From contig MNCI01007673.1 of the NCBI GenBank assembly GCA_015680685.1, positions 510,591-538,831 of the forward strand: a DNA stretch of 28,241 bases, in the 5' to 3' direction. Positions 7,543 to 19,660 of this stretch are shown piece by piece (positions within the stretch are counted from its first letter, which is position 1; every line of letters begins with the position of its first letter). This DNA is from Gnetum montanum (taxonomy: Eukaryota; Streptophyta; Gnetopsida; Gnetales; Gnetaceae). Position numbers and translations under genes: made by a program. The notes below the pieces were generated by a model, which was not told where the DNA came from, made no database searches, and worked only from the letters and a program-made list of their open reading frames with translations.

Positions 7543-10500
7543 AAAGATAACCAGAGCCTGGACGAAAGACGCATGTTGAGACATCAATATCGAAGCCTTA
7601 GAGGCTCAATTACTGGCGAGTACAAAAGCTATTTTTATTTCTATTTTAGTGTTAAAATTTGTTGGTTTCTAAAGCAAAACATGTACCTTTGCTCGGATAT
7701 AAGTAAATTGCATTGATGGACCGTTTAATTCAGATGATGGAGAATGGAAGAGAACTGCAAATTTTGATAAATTTGAGACTGTCTTCGAGCAGGTCCAAAG
7801 TCTACACCATCAAGGTAGTTTCTCTAAAGCATTGAAATTCTAAATTATCATGAATGTTTTAAATGAAGTGTTCTAAATAATCGCGGACTCTTTTCCCAGA
7901 AGTTGCTCTATTGCTGTATTCAAAGCAAATACCAACAACTTTGAGATTTTTTTCGGGATTAAAATAGTTTTGACCTTTTTACTCTTTCCCAATTTCTTCT
8001 TATAGCATTTTGGTTCCCAATTTCCAGTACAACGACCGCGAGAACAAATAGTTGATGCAGAGGTTCTACTTAATATTACAAGTACATTTTTGGAAACTGT
8101 TAGAAGTGCAAAGGCTGCTAAAGGAGTGACTCCAGTAGATTTTATAAAAGCTATTACACAACAACATGGTTATATACCAGACAATGTGATTTCATCAGCA
8201 AATATGAGTCGGCCTTTGACCTTCTGGGGTGATTTAGGACTTGAAGCATCTGGTATATTCTGTGATGCTGCAGGCATGTCTACAATGTAAGTCCTATCTA
8301 CTTAAAACATAAGTGCTTTAGTTTTCCAGTATTTTTCTGTAGTTTCCAATTTATGGTTTTTGCAATTTTAGGGTTGGACCTATGGAAAACAAATCAAGGA
8401 AAAGAAAGGTCAATTCAAGGCATCAAGGAAAGCCATCTGAGCAGACCCGTCCTGTGGAAGTAAGTTACTCACCTGGCTACCAGATCTGTGCCACATAAAA
8501 TCCTTATGATTTTTGGTAAGGTTTGTGACTTGCATCCTTATTAGTGTCAAAGTCAACCCCAGCAGGTTATAATGAAATTTGCACAACAGAAGTAGCTTAA
8601 ACTGAAATTTAATCTTCAATTTCAGTTTCATTTTTGCAAAAGAAGGGATCAGAGTTTTTTATTAGTTATCGCTGCATCTCTGTTACCTTATAAGAATGCC
8701 TCGTTCTGTATGATTTTCCTGCTGTGTGAAACTCAGGCAAACATGCTATGTAAATTTAAGACAAAAATCTTCTTTTTCAGTTTAACAAAAAGTAACTTTC
8801 TTTTGAAAAATAAGTGGTAAGCGTTCACCAGCTTTGGGCGTTCAGGAAGACCATTCAAAATGATTAGTCGTACAAGGGGTGCAACCGTAAAATAAAAACC
8901 AAATGAGAGGTTGAAATGAGAGCATTCACTTAGGAAAATTTTCTTGCGAAATGAATGAAATATGTTTTTCATTAAGGAAGATTCAAATATATTACCCTAT
9001 AAGTGGACTGATAAGGAAGCAGTTATGACATTTGGAAACCATTGATGATTTCCACAATTTGGCATCTCCTAGTTGTGGTTGGGGAAACTTGGCCCTATGG
9101 ATTCTGGGTACCAAATTAGAAGTAAACATACTTAGGATACCTGAGCATTGATCTTTGTGAAGTCTTCATGTTTACCTCTGCATAGCCTGCTTCTTAATCC
9201 TCATTTGTACTCGAGCGTAGTTTGCAATTTGTGTAGTATTGTTCTATAGCAAGTCATGATTGAAATGGCTGGTCTGTTTTTAGGCGTTTCTGCTGACCAT
9301 CATGACTCCACAATCCAGAACTACAGAGGGAGCAAGAAAAGGCCTTGCAGTATGGGTTTTGGTTTAGTCAAGCCATGGGCACATGAGAACAAAGGCTATT
9401 GCATGGAAAATTCATGATAAACTCCTGACAGAGTCTGGTTAGAGTTGTCCACTGGCCCTTCTGGGACCCCACTTGGCAGGACGAGCATTGTGCCTCCCAG
9501 TGGAGACCCTGTTTTTAAAATGACCCCAGAAAAATGCCCCTGTTCCTTGTCTGACAAAATATTGATTTGTAATAAGAAAATTTAAAATTGTCATAATGCA
9601 ATGCAAAAAAATATATAATATTGATTCCACGGACAAACGTTAGTATACAAGGACAAAGGTGGGATGTTCACCCAAACTGAGCTTTCAGAGGTGAGAACGC
9701 ATCCTTTGTGAAGATGCAGGTATCCTATGGCATCTGTTGGACTTTTTCTGAAGATGTGCCTGGAGCTTCAAGTTCTGAATGTTTGTTAGCAGTATCTTTC
9801 CAGTAGGTTTCCTCATTCTTAGTCCAACGTCAGTCTCCCACATTTGGCTTTTTTATGTACTTCTCCTTGAGAATTTTAGACGTTATTTTAGGAAAATATT
9901 ATTTGTGTCTTTGGTTAGGCATAGGGCCATAAACAATTGGGAAAGGAAATTGCGTTTTTTTTTCTACATTTGCCTATTACACATAGGGAAGATCAACAAA
10001 GTCATTCTTCTTATAAGCAACTTTTATGGCTAATTTAACTTGGTTTTAAAGTTTATTTTATTTTGAAGTAGGCCTAGTACTTTGTTTATCTTCACAACAT
10101 GGAGCTTATATATCGATGTTTATCCTCACAACATGGAGCTTATATATCGATATTACCAAAGGCAGCTTTTTAGCCCATGACATTTTTAAGGAATTCTGAG
10201 TCATCTGTGTTCTGTTTGCAAAATGCTTTTGACTTAAGCATATTGTGGTAATCATTGCAATGTGTCATATAAAATGATTTGCTTAATAACGGCGTTTGTT
10301 TTGTCTTTTTTTAAGAGCGTAAGACTCGTGAACTTCTAATGACCTAGGAATTTTTTGACCAGAGTTAAGCTACTTGAGTTACAATAATCCTAAAAAATAT
10401 TTGAGTTTGGGTATGCACTATTTGTGGACATCTTCAAAAACTGTTTTCTGTAATTTCTGTAGCTGTAGCTTTATTGGTTTATGATTCATGCCAGCTTAGA

Positions 10501-11711
10501 TTTATTCCTGTGAAGTTTGGTCTTTTCAGTTATCAGGAATTTTAAAGCTAAAATTCACGCTGTAATTACTCCCTGAAACTTGTTGCAAAAAAATGATAGT
10601 AGATTAAAACGTATATCATTTCCGATGGTCTATCCTAGCTGCATGGAAGAAAATTTCAAGGCTAGAAGAACCTAGAAGAGCATTGGATTGTATCATAAAA
10701 ACTGGTATGCAGTTAGCTTAAGTAGAACTGATACTAGTTCAAAAAGTTCTACTTTTAGACACGCTTAATCATCATAAAAGACCGACACAATCATCTGCTT
10801 TTTTACTTTTCTTGAAAGTTGAGTTTAATTAATACGGACAGATCAAGGATATTTGTCATATTTGTCCTCACTATTTTCACCATTTCCAAACATAAGTTAT
10901 ATTCTTAAGAGCCTTTGAATATTACATAATTAACGTGTAGTATTTGGCAAAGTATTTCTCGTGCATTGGGCTCAAGATCTTTCTTCTGTTCACATTTAAG
11001 AAATTATTGGTGGCCTAAATATTATTGTTGTGAAACTATCCTATGTTTAAGTTCGAGGTTAATCTGGTGACATGATTGATTTGTATTTTCGTTGTATGTA
11101 TAGCCTAAATTAGGACATTGAATTTCAGATTTGTAATTCTGGCGGCGAGGAGAATGCTGAGACAACAAGGAATATGGCTACAATGTTCAATATTTTGAAG
11201 AAGCATAGGCGTGTAGGACTAGAGACCTTGGTTTTAAATAAATTATCCTTTTCTCAAACAGTTGAAAATATTTTTGCACTGTCCTTTTTAGTCAAAGATG
11301 GCCGAGTCGAGATACAAATGGATGAAGACTCTAACTATTTTGTAGGTAAGCCGATAAAACAAAGTATTTTCCTATCTACGGATTCCTTTCGTCATATCCA
11401 TCTCTGGTTACTAAACTAGTTTATTCTTTTCGTGATCAGTTCCTAAGAATGCACCAAAAGCGAAAGACATGGTTGATGGTGAATCTGCTTACAGTCAGTT
11501 CATTTTACGGTTTGATTACAAGGACTGGAAAGTGAGTGAACTTTGAATACCCTTCAGGTTTTAGATTTGATTTTGAACAAAACTAGTATTTTAAAACGGT
11601 AAAGTAACCTACCTATTTTTGCAGTTGTTGAAGGATCTGCCTGGCAGCGATCAGGCGTTGATGCCTCACAGAACATGCTGGACTCCAAACACAGTTTCTG
11701 GGAGCCATTAG
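6838..11711 (+). CDS. NSE4: NSE4, kleisin subunit of the SMC5/6 complex (seven coding exons)
   Basis: Exons read 6838-7615, 7734-7814, 8028-8286, 8372-8459, 11129-11345, 11440-11531 and 11625-11711, giving 533 codons plus stop. NSE4 bridges the SMC5 and SMC6 heads in the nucleus and binds NSE1 and NSE3, in DNA repair and chromosome maintenance. Residues 244-259 (RRMLRHQYRSLRGSIT) and 269-317, including DKFETVFEQVQSLHHQ and PREQIVDAEVLL, match the family's N-terminal helical domain. Residues 420-506 (MFNILKKHRRVGLETL; FSQTVENIFALSFLVKDGR; AYSQFILRFDYKDWK) match the Nse4 C-terminal winged helix. KSRKRK at 380-385 may be a nuclear signal. An in-frame TGA upstream supports the ATG. Residues 1-241 are an unusual repeat extension; plant NSE4 is usually near 400 aa. 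Intron 1 fits only as GC-AG. The stop after LMPHR may reflect a frameshift, described separately. Confidence 0.92.
7616..7733 (+). other. NSE4 intron 1 with GC-AG splice sites
   Basis: The frame of exon 1 (ending ...RGSIT) and that of exon 2 (DDGEWKRT...) join correctly only if exon 1 ends at 7615. The donor is then CTG/GCGAGT. The nearby GT at 7620 gives an immediate stop with the acceptor at 7733 (TTTAATTCAG). Apart from the C at +2, the donor matches the consensus at -1 and +3 to +6, as is typical of the minor GC-AG class. The alternative is a one-base sequence error. Confidence 0.65.
8460..11128 (+). other. NSE4 intron 4, 2.7 kb
   Basis: Bounded by a strong donor GTAAGTTACT at 8460 and the acceptor TTGAATTTCAG ending at 11128. 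The flanking exons join in phase 0. I see no transposon protein in it. It holds a 34-bp tandem duplication, listed separately, and otherwise ordinary T-rich sequence. Confidence 0.8.
10084..10151. repeat. 34-bp tandem duplication inside NSE4 intron 4
   Basis: Two adjacent copies (10084-10117 and 10118-10151) differ at one base (TCTTCAC versus TCCTCAC). Each contains ACAACATGGAGCTTATATA and ends in TCGAT. The near identity points to a recent event. Confidence 0.9.
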
Positions 11712-12060
11712 CGGAAGCAAAACAGTTCCACGGCTTCCTAATGCACCAGACACTTCAGAAAACACTCATTTTCCTGAAACCCCATGGAAGAGAAGACGCA
11801 GCAGTTTGAAGCGAATATGATCCAGATCAAACAAGAGTAACATAACAGAAGCCTCCTTTTCTTGGTTGATGTTGTTTGCCCTATTTATTTACTCAACATG
11901 GAGATCCTTGATAAAGTTTAAAGCTGTTTGTATATACTGTATATAGCGGCTCTGCAAAATTTCCAAATACTGATATGGCATGTTTGAAATTTGTCACGGA
12001 AGTTGAAAATTTTTGCCCCGAGACTTGGATGATTAAACTTTTATAAAGTTTTGCCGTCAA
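11712..12060 (+). other. NSE4 3' end: out-of-frame tail and 3'-UTR
   Basis: Just after the stop at 11709-11711, the +1 frame stays open to a TGA at 11818-11820. It reads KTVPRLPNAPDTSENT, then FPETPWKRRRSSLKRI, a basic ending that looks coding. Beyond it the sequence becomes T-rich. A TTTGTATATACTGTATATAG block at 11928-11947 resembles the TGTA/TATA-type upstream signals of plant polyadenylation, so the transcript probably ends near 11950-12060. Confidence 0.45.
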
Positions 12061-12956
12061 TTGTTTTCATGAAAACCTGGATATGATCAGTTGGAAACAG
12101 GGTTGGAATTTGACGCATAAAATATGCGTTTTTTTGATATGTAACATACAAAAATGCACTGAAAATTTAAAAAAGTGTAAAAAAAAGCTAAAGGATTTAG
12201 ACATTTTTCCGATTTTATCATGTATCATTTATAAGTTATTTTTCTTAATAAAACTAACTGATGTACTTAAATATGAAATTAGTTGAAACTAGTTGTGATT
12301 AATATTGAACTACAACTCAAAGCTAAATTGCCACTTGTCAGAAACTTGTCAGCTGCCACTTAATCTTACTAAAAGTATCTATGTTAAAATTTTGGGTAAT
12401 TCAAATGGTCATAAACTTATTTTAAGCTCTAAAATTATTTTAAAAATTGTTTTGATTTTAATCTTTTATAATTTATAATAATTGGTTATTAAATTTATTT
12501 TGGTGAATTTTATGTTAAAAAATTATTGTTTGAATTTTTAAACATGGAAGACATGAAATTTTTTTTAAGACTTTGTGTTTAAAACATTATTTTTATCACT
12601 TTTCTTTGAAAAAAATTGTGTTTAGACTCTTTTTTATTTTAGAAATGCTTTTAAAAAAAATTTCTCCTTGCTATTTATAATCTTCAAAATAATTAGGAGT
12701 ATAATTTTAAGTCCAACAAAATAATCAATGTGCCACTAATAGATTTGTAATGTATGGCCCTTCTACAATGGGAAGCTATTTTATTTCTCCTTTTGGGATA
12801 GGTTTGTAGATGTGGGGTAGAACTTGAGCTTCTACTACAATGGTGTATTCCAAATAGTATAGACATTGACTTATGATGTTTGTTGTATTAAAGTTTTAAG
12901 TTTGTCCATCATCATTTAGTTGAAAAACTCTTCTTTCTAAGATTTGCCCTTGGTGG
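12061..12956. other. AT-rich intergenic sequence, nothing recognised
   Basis: Long A/T runs and no credible coding frame. It separates the end of NSE4 from the LINE fragment. Confidence 0.5.
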
Positions 12957-14090
12957 TTGCCTCTATTGCATGTTCCTCTAGCCACCTCAAATGCTAGGAC
13001 AGCCACCATTTGGTTTCAAAAGGGAGTTGTTTCCCTTAGTTGTCTTCGTCTCACCAATCAGGGGATTACTTGGGATATGTTCGAAAACTTATATGAGGCT
13101 TCTAGAACTATGAACCATTGCCTTGACAAACTTTATCACTTCATTCATCATTACTTGCATTTGAATGCTTCGGTTCCTAGTCTCTTCCATGGTCTTCAGT
13201 GGATTAATGGACCGAGCCTTCTACCCTATAAACCACATGTGCCCTTTTAGTTGTTGCATGACTCCTCTATGATTGTTAATCGCTACAATAGATCCTGGCA
13301 CAAAGATGAGTCTGAACAGTTTTGGCTCTCCCTCTTCTCACGAGTTTGGAGCCTTCCGACTCTTCCAAAAATTAAACATTTTCTTTGGTGCCTCCTTCAT
13401 CAAGGCCTAACTATCGGCAAACGTCGCGAATACCTTGGGATTCCAAATCCTAATTGCCCTCTCTGTGGAGGCCCTGATGATTTTGTCCATGTTTTTTGGC
13501 ATTGCCCTTCGCTCAGTCTTCATGGGAGTGGGTTTCTAAAGTTTTTCCTTTGTGCAAGTTTTCCCATGAGGATATCTTGTTCGGCTTTCTGGCCACCCCC
13601 TCTACTGATCTTCAGTTTCTTTGGGGAGTTATTAGGCCGCTCGTTCTTTACTATATATGGAAGCGTAGATGCACTGTTCTTTTCCAGAATACTGATCCGT
13701 CTAACTTTAACCATTTAACTATTATGGAAAAATCTCAAATTCTTTGCCTTGTGCATTTCCAAATTATATCTCACACTTCTAAGTTAAAGTTAGATACCAA
13801 TTTGTGCACTCTTCCTCATCTCGATCTGCTACATCGGAGTGTCTTATCATAATTTTGAGCATTTTTAGCTCTCTGTTGTTCCCTTGGTCTTATTAACTCA
13901 TAGTTCTTATTGATTCCTAGCATGAGGTTGCTCTTTGGAATGTACTCCCACACCCTGTGAAGGATTATGTATCAAGATGTTTTCCTTCATCATCTTCATT
14001 TGACATTGTTCTTCTCCTTATTTAACCATCAATATGTTCAGATGTTGATCATGTACTTAATCTCATTTAATTAATAAAATTCTCATGTAA
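12957..14090 (+). pseudogene. LINE 3' end with reverse-transcriptase zinc-binding domain
   Basis: The frame from about 13251 reads FWLSLFSRVWSLPTLPKIKH, FLWCLLHQGLTIGKR and CPLCGGPDDFVHVFWHC. This is the zinc-binding domain found after the reverse transcriptase in plant LINEs (PF13966 type: W-x-L-x-x-P-x-K-x-x-x-F-x-W, then C-x2-C...H-x4-C). The reading then shifts frame near 13505-13515 and continues at 13509-13852 as FAQSSWEWVSKVFPLCKFSH and so on. A stop at 13248-13250 separates the same-frame stretch 12957-13247, whose origin is unclear. A 3' tail runs to about 14090 and includes AATAAA at 14073. The truncated 5' end, stop and frameshift show a dead copy. Confidence 0.8.
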
Positions 14091-14099
14091 TTTTTTTCT

Positions 14100-16540
14100 A
14101 TTACACCACTCTAATTTAGATTAGATTTATTTTCCTTGTTATCTAATTTCTAACACATTATAATATTATTTATAATTTCATCACATATTAATATGATTGG
14201 TAGAATGAATGCAAGCCAATTTCAAGCATAATGTGTATTTGTCTAATAATCCTAGTAGTGATATTGTTTGGTATGTCTAGTGTGTATTTGTCTAGTAATG
14301 TATATTCGCTTGATACTCCCAGTAGTGATATTGCTTGTATATCTAGTATATATTCATCTAGCGATATATATTTGTCTAATAATCCTAGTAGTGATATTGC
14401 TTGGAACATCTAGTAGCATATTGCTTGGTAATCCCTATGGTAGATATACTAGTTTAGGATGCTAGTGGTAAATTGGGGCTCAGACGCTCATCGCCTTAGG
14501 CTTGTCTAGAATTTAATTTTGTTATTATTTATATTAATTAATTAATTAGTTTTTATAATTTTAATTAGTTTTATTAAAAGTCATAACAACATTGCAATCA
14601 TGCACCTTAGCTATACTTAATAATATACATAAGAACCACTACGAGTATAGTTGAGAACACAACGATTTACGATCTTACATTTAATTAATTTAACACTGCA
14701 TTAGCTCCATCTATGGATTATGATAGTCTACTCTACTATGATACTTATAGATTGTATAATCAGGTGAGTGTAATGTATATTCATTTGGTAATCTTAGAAC
14801 TAATATTGCTTGCCACACACACTAGCACAACAAAAGAATAAATATAAGCATGCCTCAAGACAAGACAAATAGTCATTCAATAGGATATATTAGAAGAATT
14901 ATAGAGGAATATATTAATGCATCAAGTGTGATTTGAATTGGCCTACCATGATACAATATTGTAGATGTGATGGAGTAGCAACTATAAATGTCTCTAAATA
15001 TGATTCATCGACCACATTTATGGTACTAGTTGGTTAGTCAACAACCAAATTATTGTGTTCTTAAATCCTGTAGCAATAGCAAGTGTCTACAATGTGGTTC
15101 CCAGTCAATTATATATTTTTATTCTAGTAGGATATAACTAGATATATTCCATGACCAGCAATAAAGATCAAGATTAATTTCCTTTCGTTGCAGCACTTTG
15201 GCTTAGATTAGATTTACTTTTCCATTTTATTTAATTTCCAACACAAATTAGAATAATGTTTTCTATTCCATTGCATTTTAATGTTTTTGCCAAAATGAAT
15301 GTGACCTAGTTTTGAGCATAACTTGTATTTGTTGAGTAATCTCAATAGTTATATTATTTGGTACACTGAGTAGCATATAACTTAATAATCCAAGTAGTGA
15401 ATAAGCTAGTTCAAGACATGAATGACAGATTAGGGTCTAGACACTCATTGCCTTAGGCTATCTATCGTTTAATTTTATTATTATTTAGATTAATTAATTA
15501 ACTAATTACTATATTTTTAATTATTTTTATTAAGAGCCATAGCAACATTGTAATCATGTGCCTCAGCTATACTTAACCATACACATAAGGACCATTATGA
15601 GTATAGTTAGGAAGACCACAATCCATAATCATGATACTAAGCTAGCTTTGTCTATGGATTACGACATAGTCTATCATGATAGTTATATATTGTATGGTTG
15701 GATATGTGTAATGTGTATTCATATGGTAATCCTAGTAGTATCGCTTGGTATGCCTACTAAAATATCCCTTGGTAATCTTAGTGACAGATATATTAGTCTA
15801 GAACATGAACAACAGTTTGGGGCCTAAACGTTCATCATCCTAGGCTAGTCTAAGATCTAATTTCATTGTTATATAGATTAATTAATTAATTGTTATATTT
15901 TTAATTAGTTCTATTAAGAGCTATAGCAACATCACAATCATGAATCTTAGCTATACTTAACCATATATATAAGAACCATGAGTATGGCTAGGAAGGTAAC
16001 AATCTATGATCTCAGGTTTAACTAAATAGATATAACACTAGCTTCATTTGTTGATCACGACATGGTCTACCACTACATTTGTAGATTGTATGATTGGGAA
16101 AGTGTAATCTATAGTTTTTTGGTAATCTCAATAGTGATTTCTTGGTACACTTAGTAGCATATAAATTGGTAATCTTATTGGTGAATACACTAGTTCAAGA
16201 TGTGCACGACAGATTGGGGCCCAGATTGTCATTGCCTTTAGGCTAGTCTAGGATTTTATTTCATTATCATTGAGATTAATTAATTAATTAATTAATTTCT
16301 ATATTTTTAATTAGTTTTATTAAGTGCCATGATAACTTCACCATCATGTGCCTTAACTATACTTAACCAAACACATAAGAACCATGAGTACATGTGTGAA
16401 GATAGTAACTTGTGATCTCACATTTAACTAACTAAATACCATGTTAACTTCATCCATGGATTAAAACATAGTCTATCATGGTGCTTATAGATCATATAGT
16501 GGGATGTTAGACATAATGATTTTCCATCATTTGCTGTCAT
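14100..16540. repeat. AT-rich tandem repeat region (66-bp and ~390-bp units)
   Basis: Three levels are visible. The word TAGTGATATTG recurs at 14256, 14323 and 14389, a 66-67 bp period. A ~390-bp unit begins near 14441, 15395, 15781 and 16172. Each copy carries a CACTAGTTCAAGATG-like start, GGGGCCCAGA...CATTGCCTTAGGCTAGTCTA, ATTAATTAATTAATTA, TTAGCTATACTTAACCA and CATAAGAACCATGAGTA in that order. The block at 14113-14250 recurs at 15205-15340. No protein is encoded. It lies directly upstream of the plus-strand gypsy gag, so it could be that element's LTR or leader region, or a satellite. Confidence 0.75.
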
Positions 16541-17914
16541 TGTCTAGAATGGTGCTAGTGCTCTAGATTAGTTAGATTATAAATGATTACCATTAGAAAC
16601 ATTAATCTTTTAGAATATTTGATATTATTTAAAGCCACATATATTTATCAATTAATCATGTTCACTTGTTGTAAGGCTAGCAGTTCATCATGGGTAGATA
16701 ATCACACAAGGAATACTGATGGAATAGATCACGGTGACCATGATGAAGTACCATATGAAGTGAAGGTCTCTTACACTCACCTAGATACCTACTATTCTAA
16801 ATTCACTTGTGTCTTCCACTAGGATGAGTAGATGCAATATAGGAACTTGCAAGGTAACATTATTCTTTCACATGATAAAGTAGCCTCATTAATACTTATA
16901 GCCCACATTGATGAGGAATCAGTTGGAATCCATCTTAGATGAGTATCCAGTGAACAAGCATATGGCCAAGCTTTACAAGGCTATAAACGTCCATCATAGG
17001 AAGGATTATTTGATGGAGATTCAACATGTGATATCATTGATATCATAGTTCAAAAAGGAGAATACTAACCAGTGGTTAAATAGGTTCCATTGTCAACATC
17101 CTTCTATCTTTAATGTTGATAAATTGGGTAATTCATGACTACATTTTATCTTAGCAAGAAATTAGGGAAGGGAAGGGATAATTCCTAGAACAAAAAGGGT
17201 CTCAAAGCCTAGAACCTTTAGCAAGGCAAGGGAATATGATCAAAGAGACTATGGATGAAGAGCAAGTGGGCATGCCTCTTCTAGGTTTTCATATTTTTCC
17301 TCATCTTCATCATCTAGTTCTGATGAGAATGAATGTAGATAAAAAGGACCTTCAAACCAAGACCATGATAGACAATTTGATGGGGATGATAAAAGGAATC
17401 ATGATAGGCATCCTAGCCTAAACAAGAATAGAGATAGAGTTAAAGATAAATAATAGAAAAGAAGGTAAGAATAAAGACATAGAAGAGGTCATGATGGTTG
17501 GGTAGATAGAGACCATGATTATGATTATGACACAACTAATGATGATGAATTTCTATTGGCCACTAGAATATGATTCAGATTTTGGAAGCAGTGAAGATTC
17601 ACTATAAGCATTAAAGGAAGAGCCAAATTAAATGACTTGATATGAACAACATTCCCAAAACTTGAGAGAGGCTATAACTTTGATTTGTAGCATAATATAC
17701 AAGCTTTTCATGATGTTTGTGCCTTCCAAAACATTAAGAAAAAGTTATAGAATTTGAAATTTTTTTCAAAAACACTAATCAAAGAAGCTGAAAGTTCATA
17801 TAGATCATTGAAGTCAAATTTAATCCATCCATAATCCTTAATGCTGGAGCTTTTTAATGGGAAGTATTAGACTCATTTTAGAGTGTCTAATATCAAGAAA
17901 TAGATCAAATGTGA

Positions 17915-18165
17915 GAAACAAAGAAATGATAAATACCTTGACATAGATTTGAGTAGATACCATTATTTGTTGCATAGATGCCCATGCCACAAGTTTTATT
18001 AACAAGAACATCTTCATCACTTTGTAGATGGGCTTCAAAGAAAAACAAGGAAGATCCTTGGGACAAATGCTTAAGAAAAATTGTTACAGCTTGGAGCTCA
18101 TCAACTACAAAGACTCATTGAACATATGGCAAAAGAAGAAAGAGAATTGCAAAAGAGAGAAAGCA
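17915..18165 (+). pseudogene. Gag core remnant of the plus-strand gypsy element
   Basis: With one frame followed, the sequence reads LSRYHYLLHRCPCHKFY, then EHLHHFVDGLQRKTRKILGT, and LGAHQLQRLIEHMAKEERE. This matches the plant Athila/Tat Gag core: C-P-H-H-G-F, then F-Y-x-G-L-x-x-x-x-R, then a helix ending L-I-x-x-M-A. Stops interrupt it. Confidence 0.55.
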
Positions 18166-19335
18166 TTGAGGTGTATAAGTGAGACACATTTCTTCAAAAG
18201 AAGGAGGGCTATATTTGTGATTATCAAGAAGAAGAGACATCACTTGATGAGTTAGTTTTTCAAAAATTTTATCATTGTAGAAATCCATTATTGAGATAGT
18301 ATAAAAGATGAATAAAATATGGGATTTTTTCGATAATATGTTTGCATTTATGCTAAGAGTTATGGAGGAATGGATTAAACAAGATAGAGACAAAGACCAA
18401 GATAAGAAAAGGAAAAAAGATAAAGAAAAAATCAAGGACAGGTATCAACGAAAAGTAAAAGCTATAATAGTATAGAAAGTGACAGATTCATATTTTGAGG
18501 AAGATGATGAATGTAACATTTACTAATATGAACATTTGAAGGATGCTACCTAGTCATGTCACATCTATAATAATCTATGGCTTGTGTTTTAAATCCTAAG
18601 TTTGTGAAAAAATGTCCTAGAGATTACCTTTTTCAAGTGGAACTCCTCCATAACCTAAAGTGTATTACCAGCACCAGTGTTAAAACCCATAGTTGTGGGA
18701 AATGCCACCATGTAGGCAATAATATCCCTATTATTAGTCAAACCTATATGATTGTTATGTTCAATAACTTATTTTTCCTAATGGACCTACTACACATGCA
18801 TTTGCTTATTACTTTTACCCTCTAAAATATCATTGTTCTATAACATCTCATGAAGAATTACCATCATATACCTCTCACTATTAATGACATCCTCCTTAGC
18901 AACTCATATATCTCTTCTACCAATGCCATCTCCAATAATGCAAGGAGAGTTTTTGTCTTAACTACAATAAAAGAGCACCACTCATGTTATTTGCACTTAA
19001 TGGGATGATAGTGCTAGTAGCTTAGATCATAAGGCTAGAAAGCATTCCTTCTTTAGGATGGTTCTCATCTTTGTGGAAGGAGCTAGTAGACTAGCTAGCT
19101 CACTAGTTCAGCATGGAACCCGAATGAGAAAACTCATCTCCTCACAACAATAATATCTTTAAATTCCATGAATGAATCAACAACCATCATCACTTTTGAG
19201 CACAACATTTGGATTTTCATACTTATAGATGCCATAACTAATTGAATAAAATTAGGTGCTTTACCTAAGAAAAGAACAAACTTGGGAAGACCTTTGATCT
19301 ATTTGTGAACCATTGGAAATCCATCTTGCAAAGCT

Positions 19336-19660
19336 CTAATAAACTTAGAGTCAAGCATAAATTTCATTTTTTAAGAGATGCACAAATCCTAAGACCTGCT
19401 CTTGATGAGAAAAACCAACTTCTAGTTAGATCTTGTAGACTAATCCATCATCGTTCTTTGGGGATAAGTTAATGACATGGTGACCACCATTAGTGGATGA
19501 TCTTACCCAGTAGATTTTCTAGCAATCTAGATGAGCAATAACAAGGGAGAATTTCCCATTATCATGGAGAGAGCATGCCTTAGCGCTATGGATTCTAAGA
19601 TAGGGATCAAAGATCCTTCCTTGAAAATTATCAAGGAAAATGAACATGACATTGTGAAGA
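19336..19660 (+). pseudogene. Aspartic protease remnant
   Basis: CKALINLESSINFIFL at 19336 corresponds to the retroviral-type protease start, usually A-L-x-D-L-G-A-S-I-N-L-M. The catalytic D is replaced by N and the following G by E. In another frame, after 19550, IIMERACL and then MDSKIGIKDPSLKIIKENEH follow, fitting the flap and downstream part (I-L-G-R-P-F-L-A-T). The enzyme would be inactive. Confidence 0.5.

Noticed and set aside
7620-7716. Continuation of exon 1 to a stop at 7716 as a 292-aa protein
   Set aside because: The added residues (YKSYFYFYF...) are T-rich intron translation, and the NSE4 domain clearly continues in the next exon.
18115-18435. 106-codon minus-strand frame (and similar antisense frames at 19527-19951)
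   Set aside because: They are antisense shadows of A/G-rich gypsy sequence; the plus strand carries the gag and protease traces.
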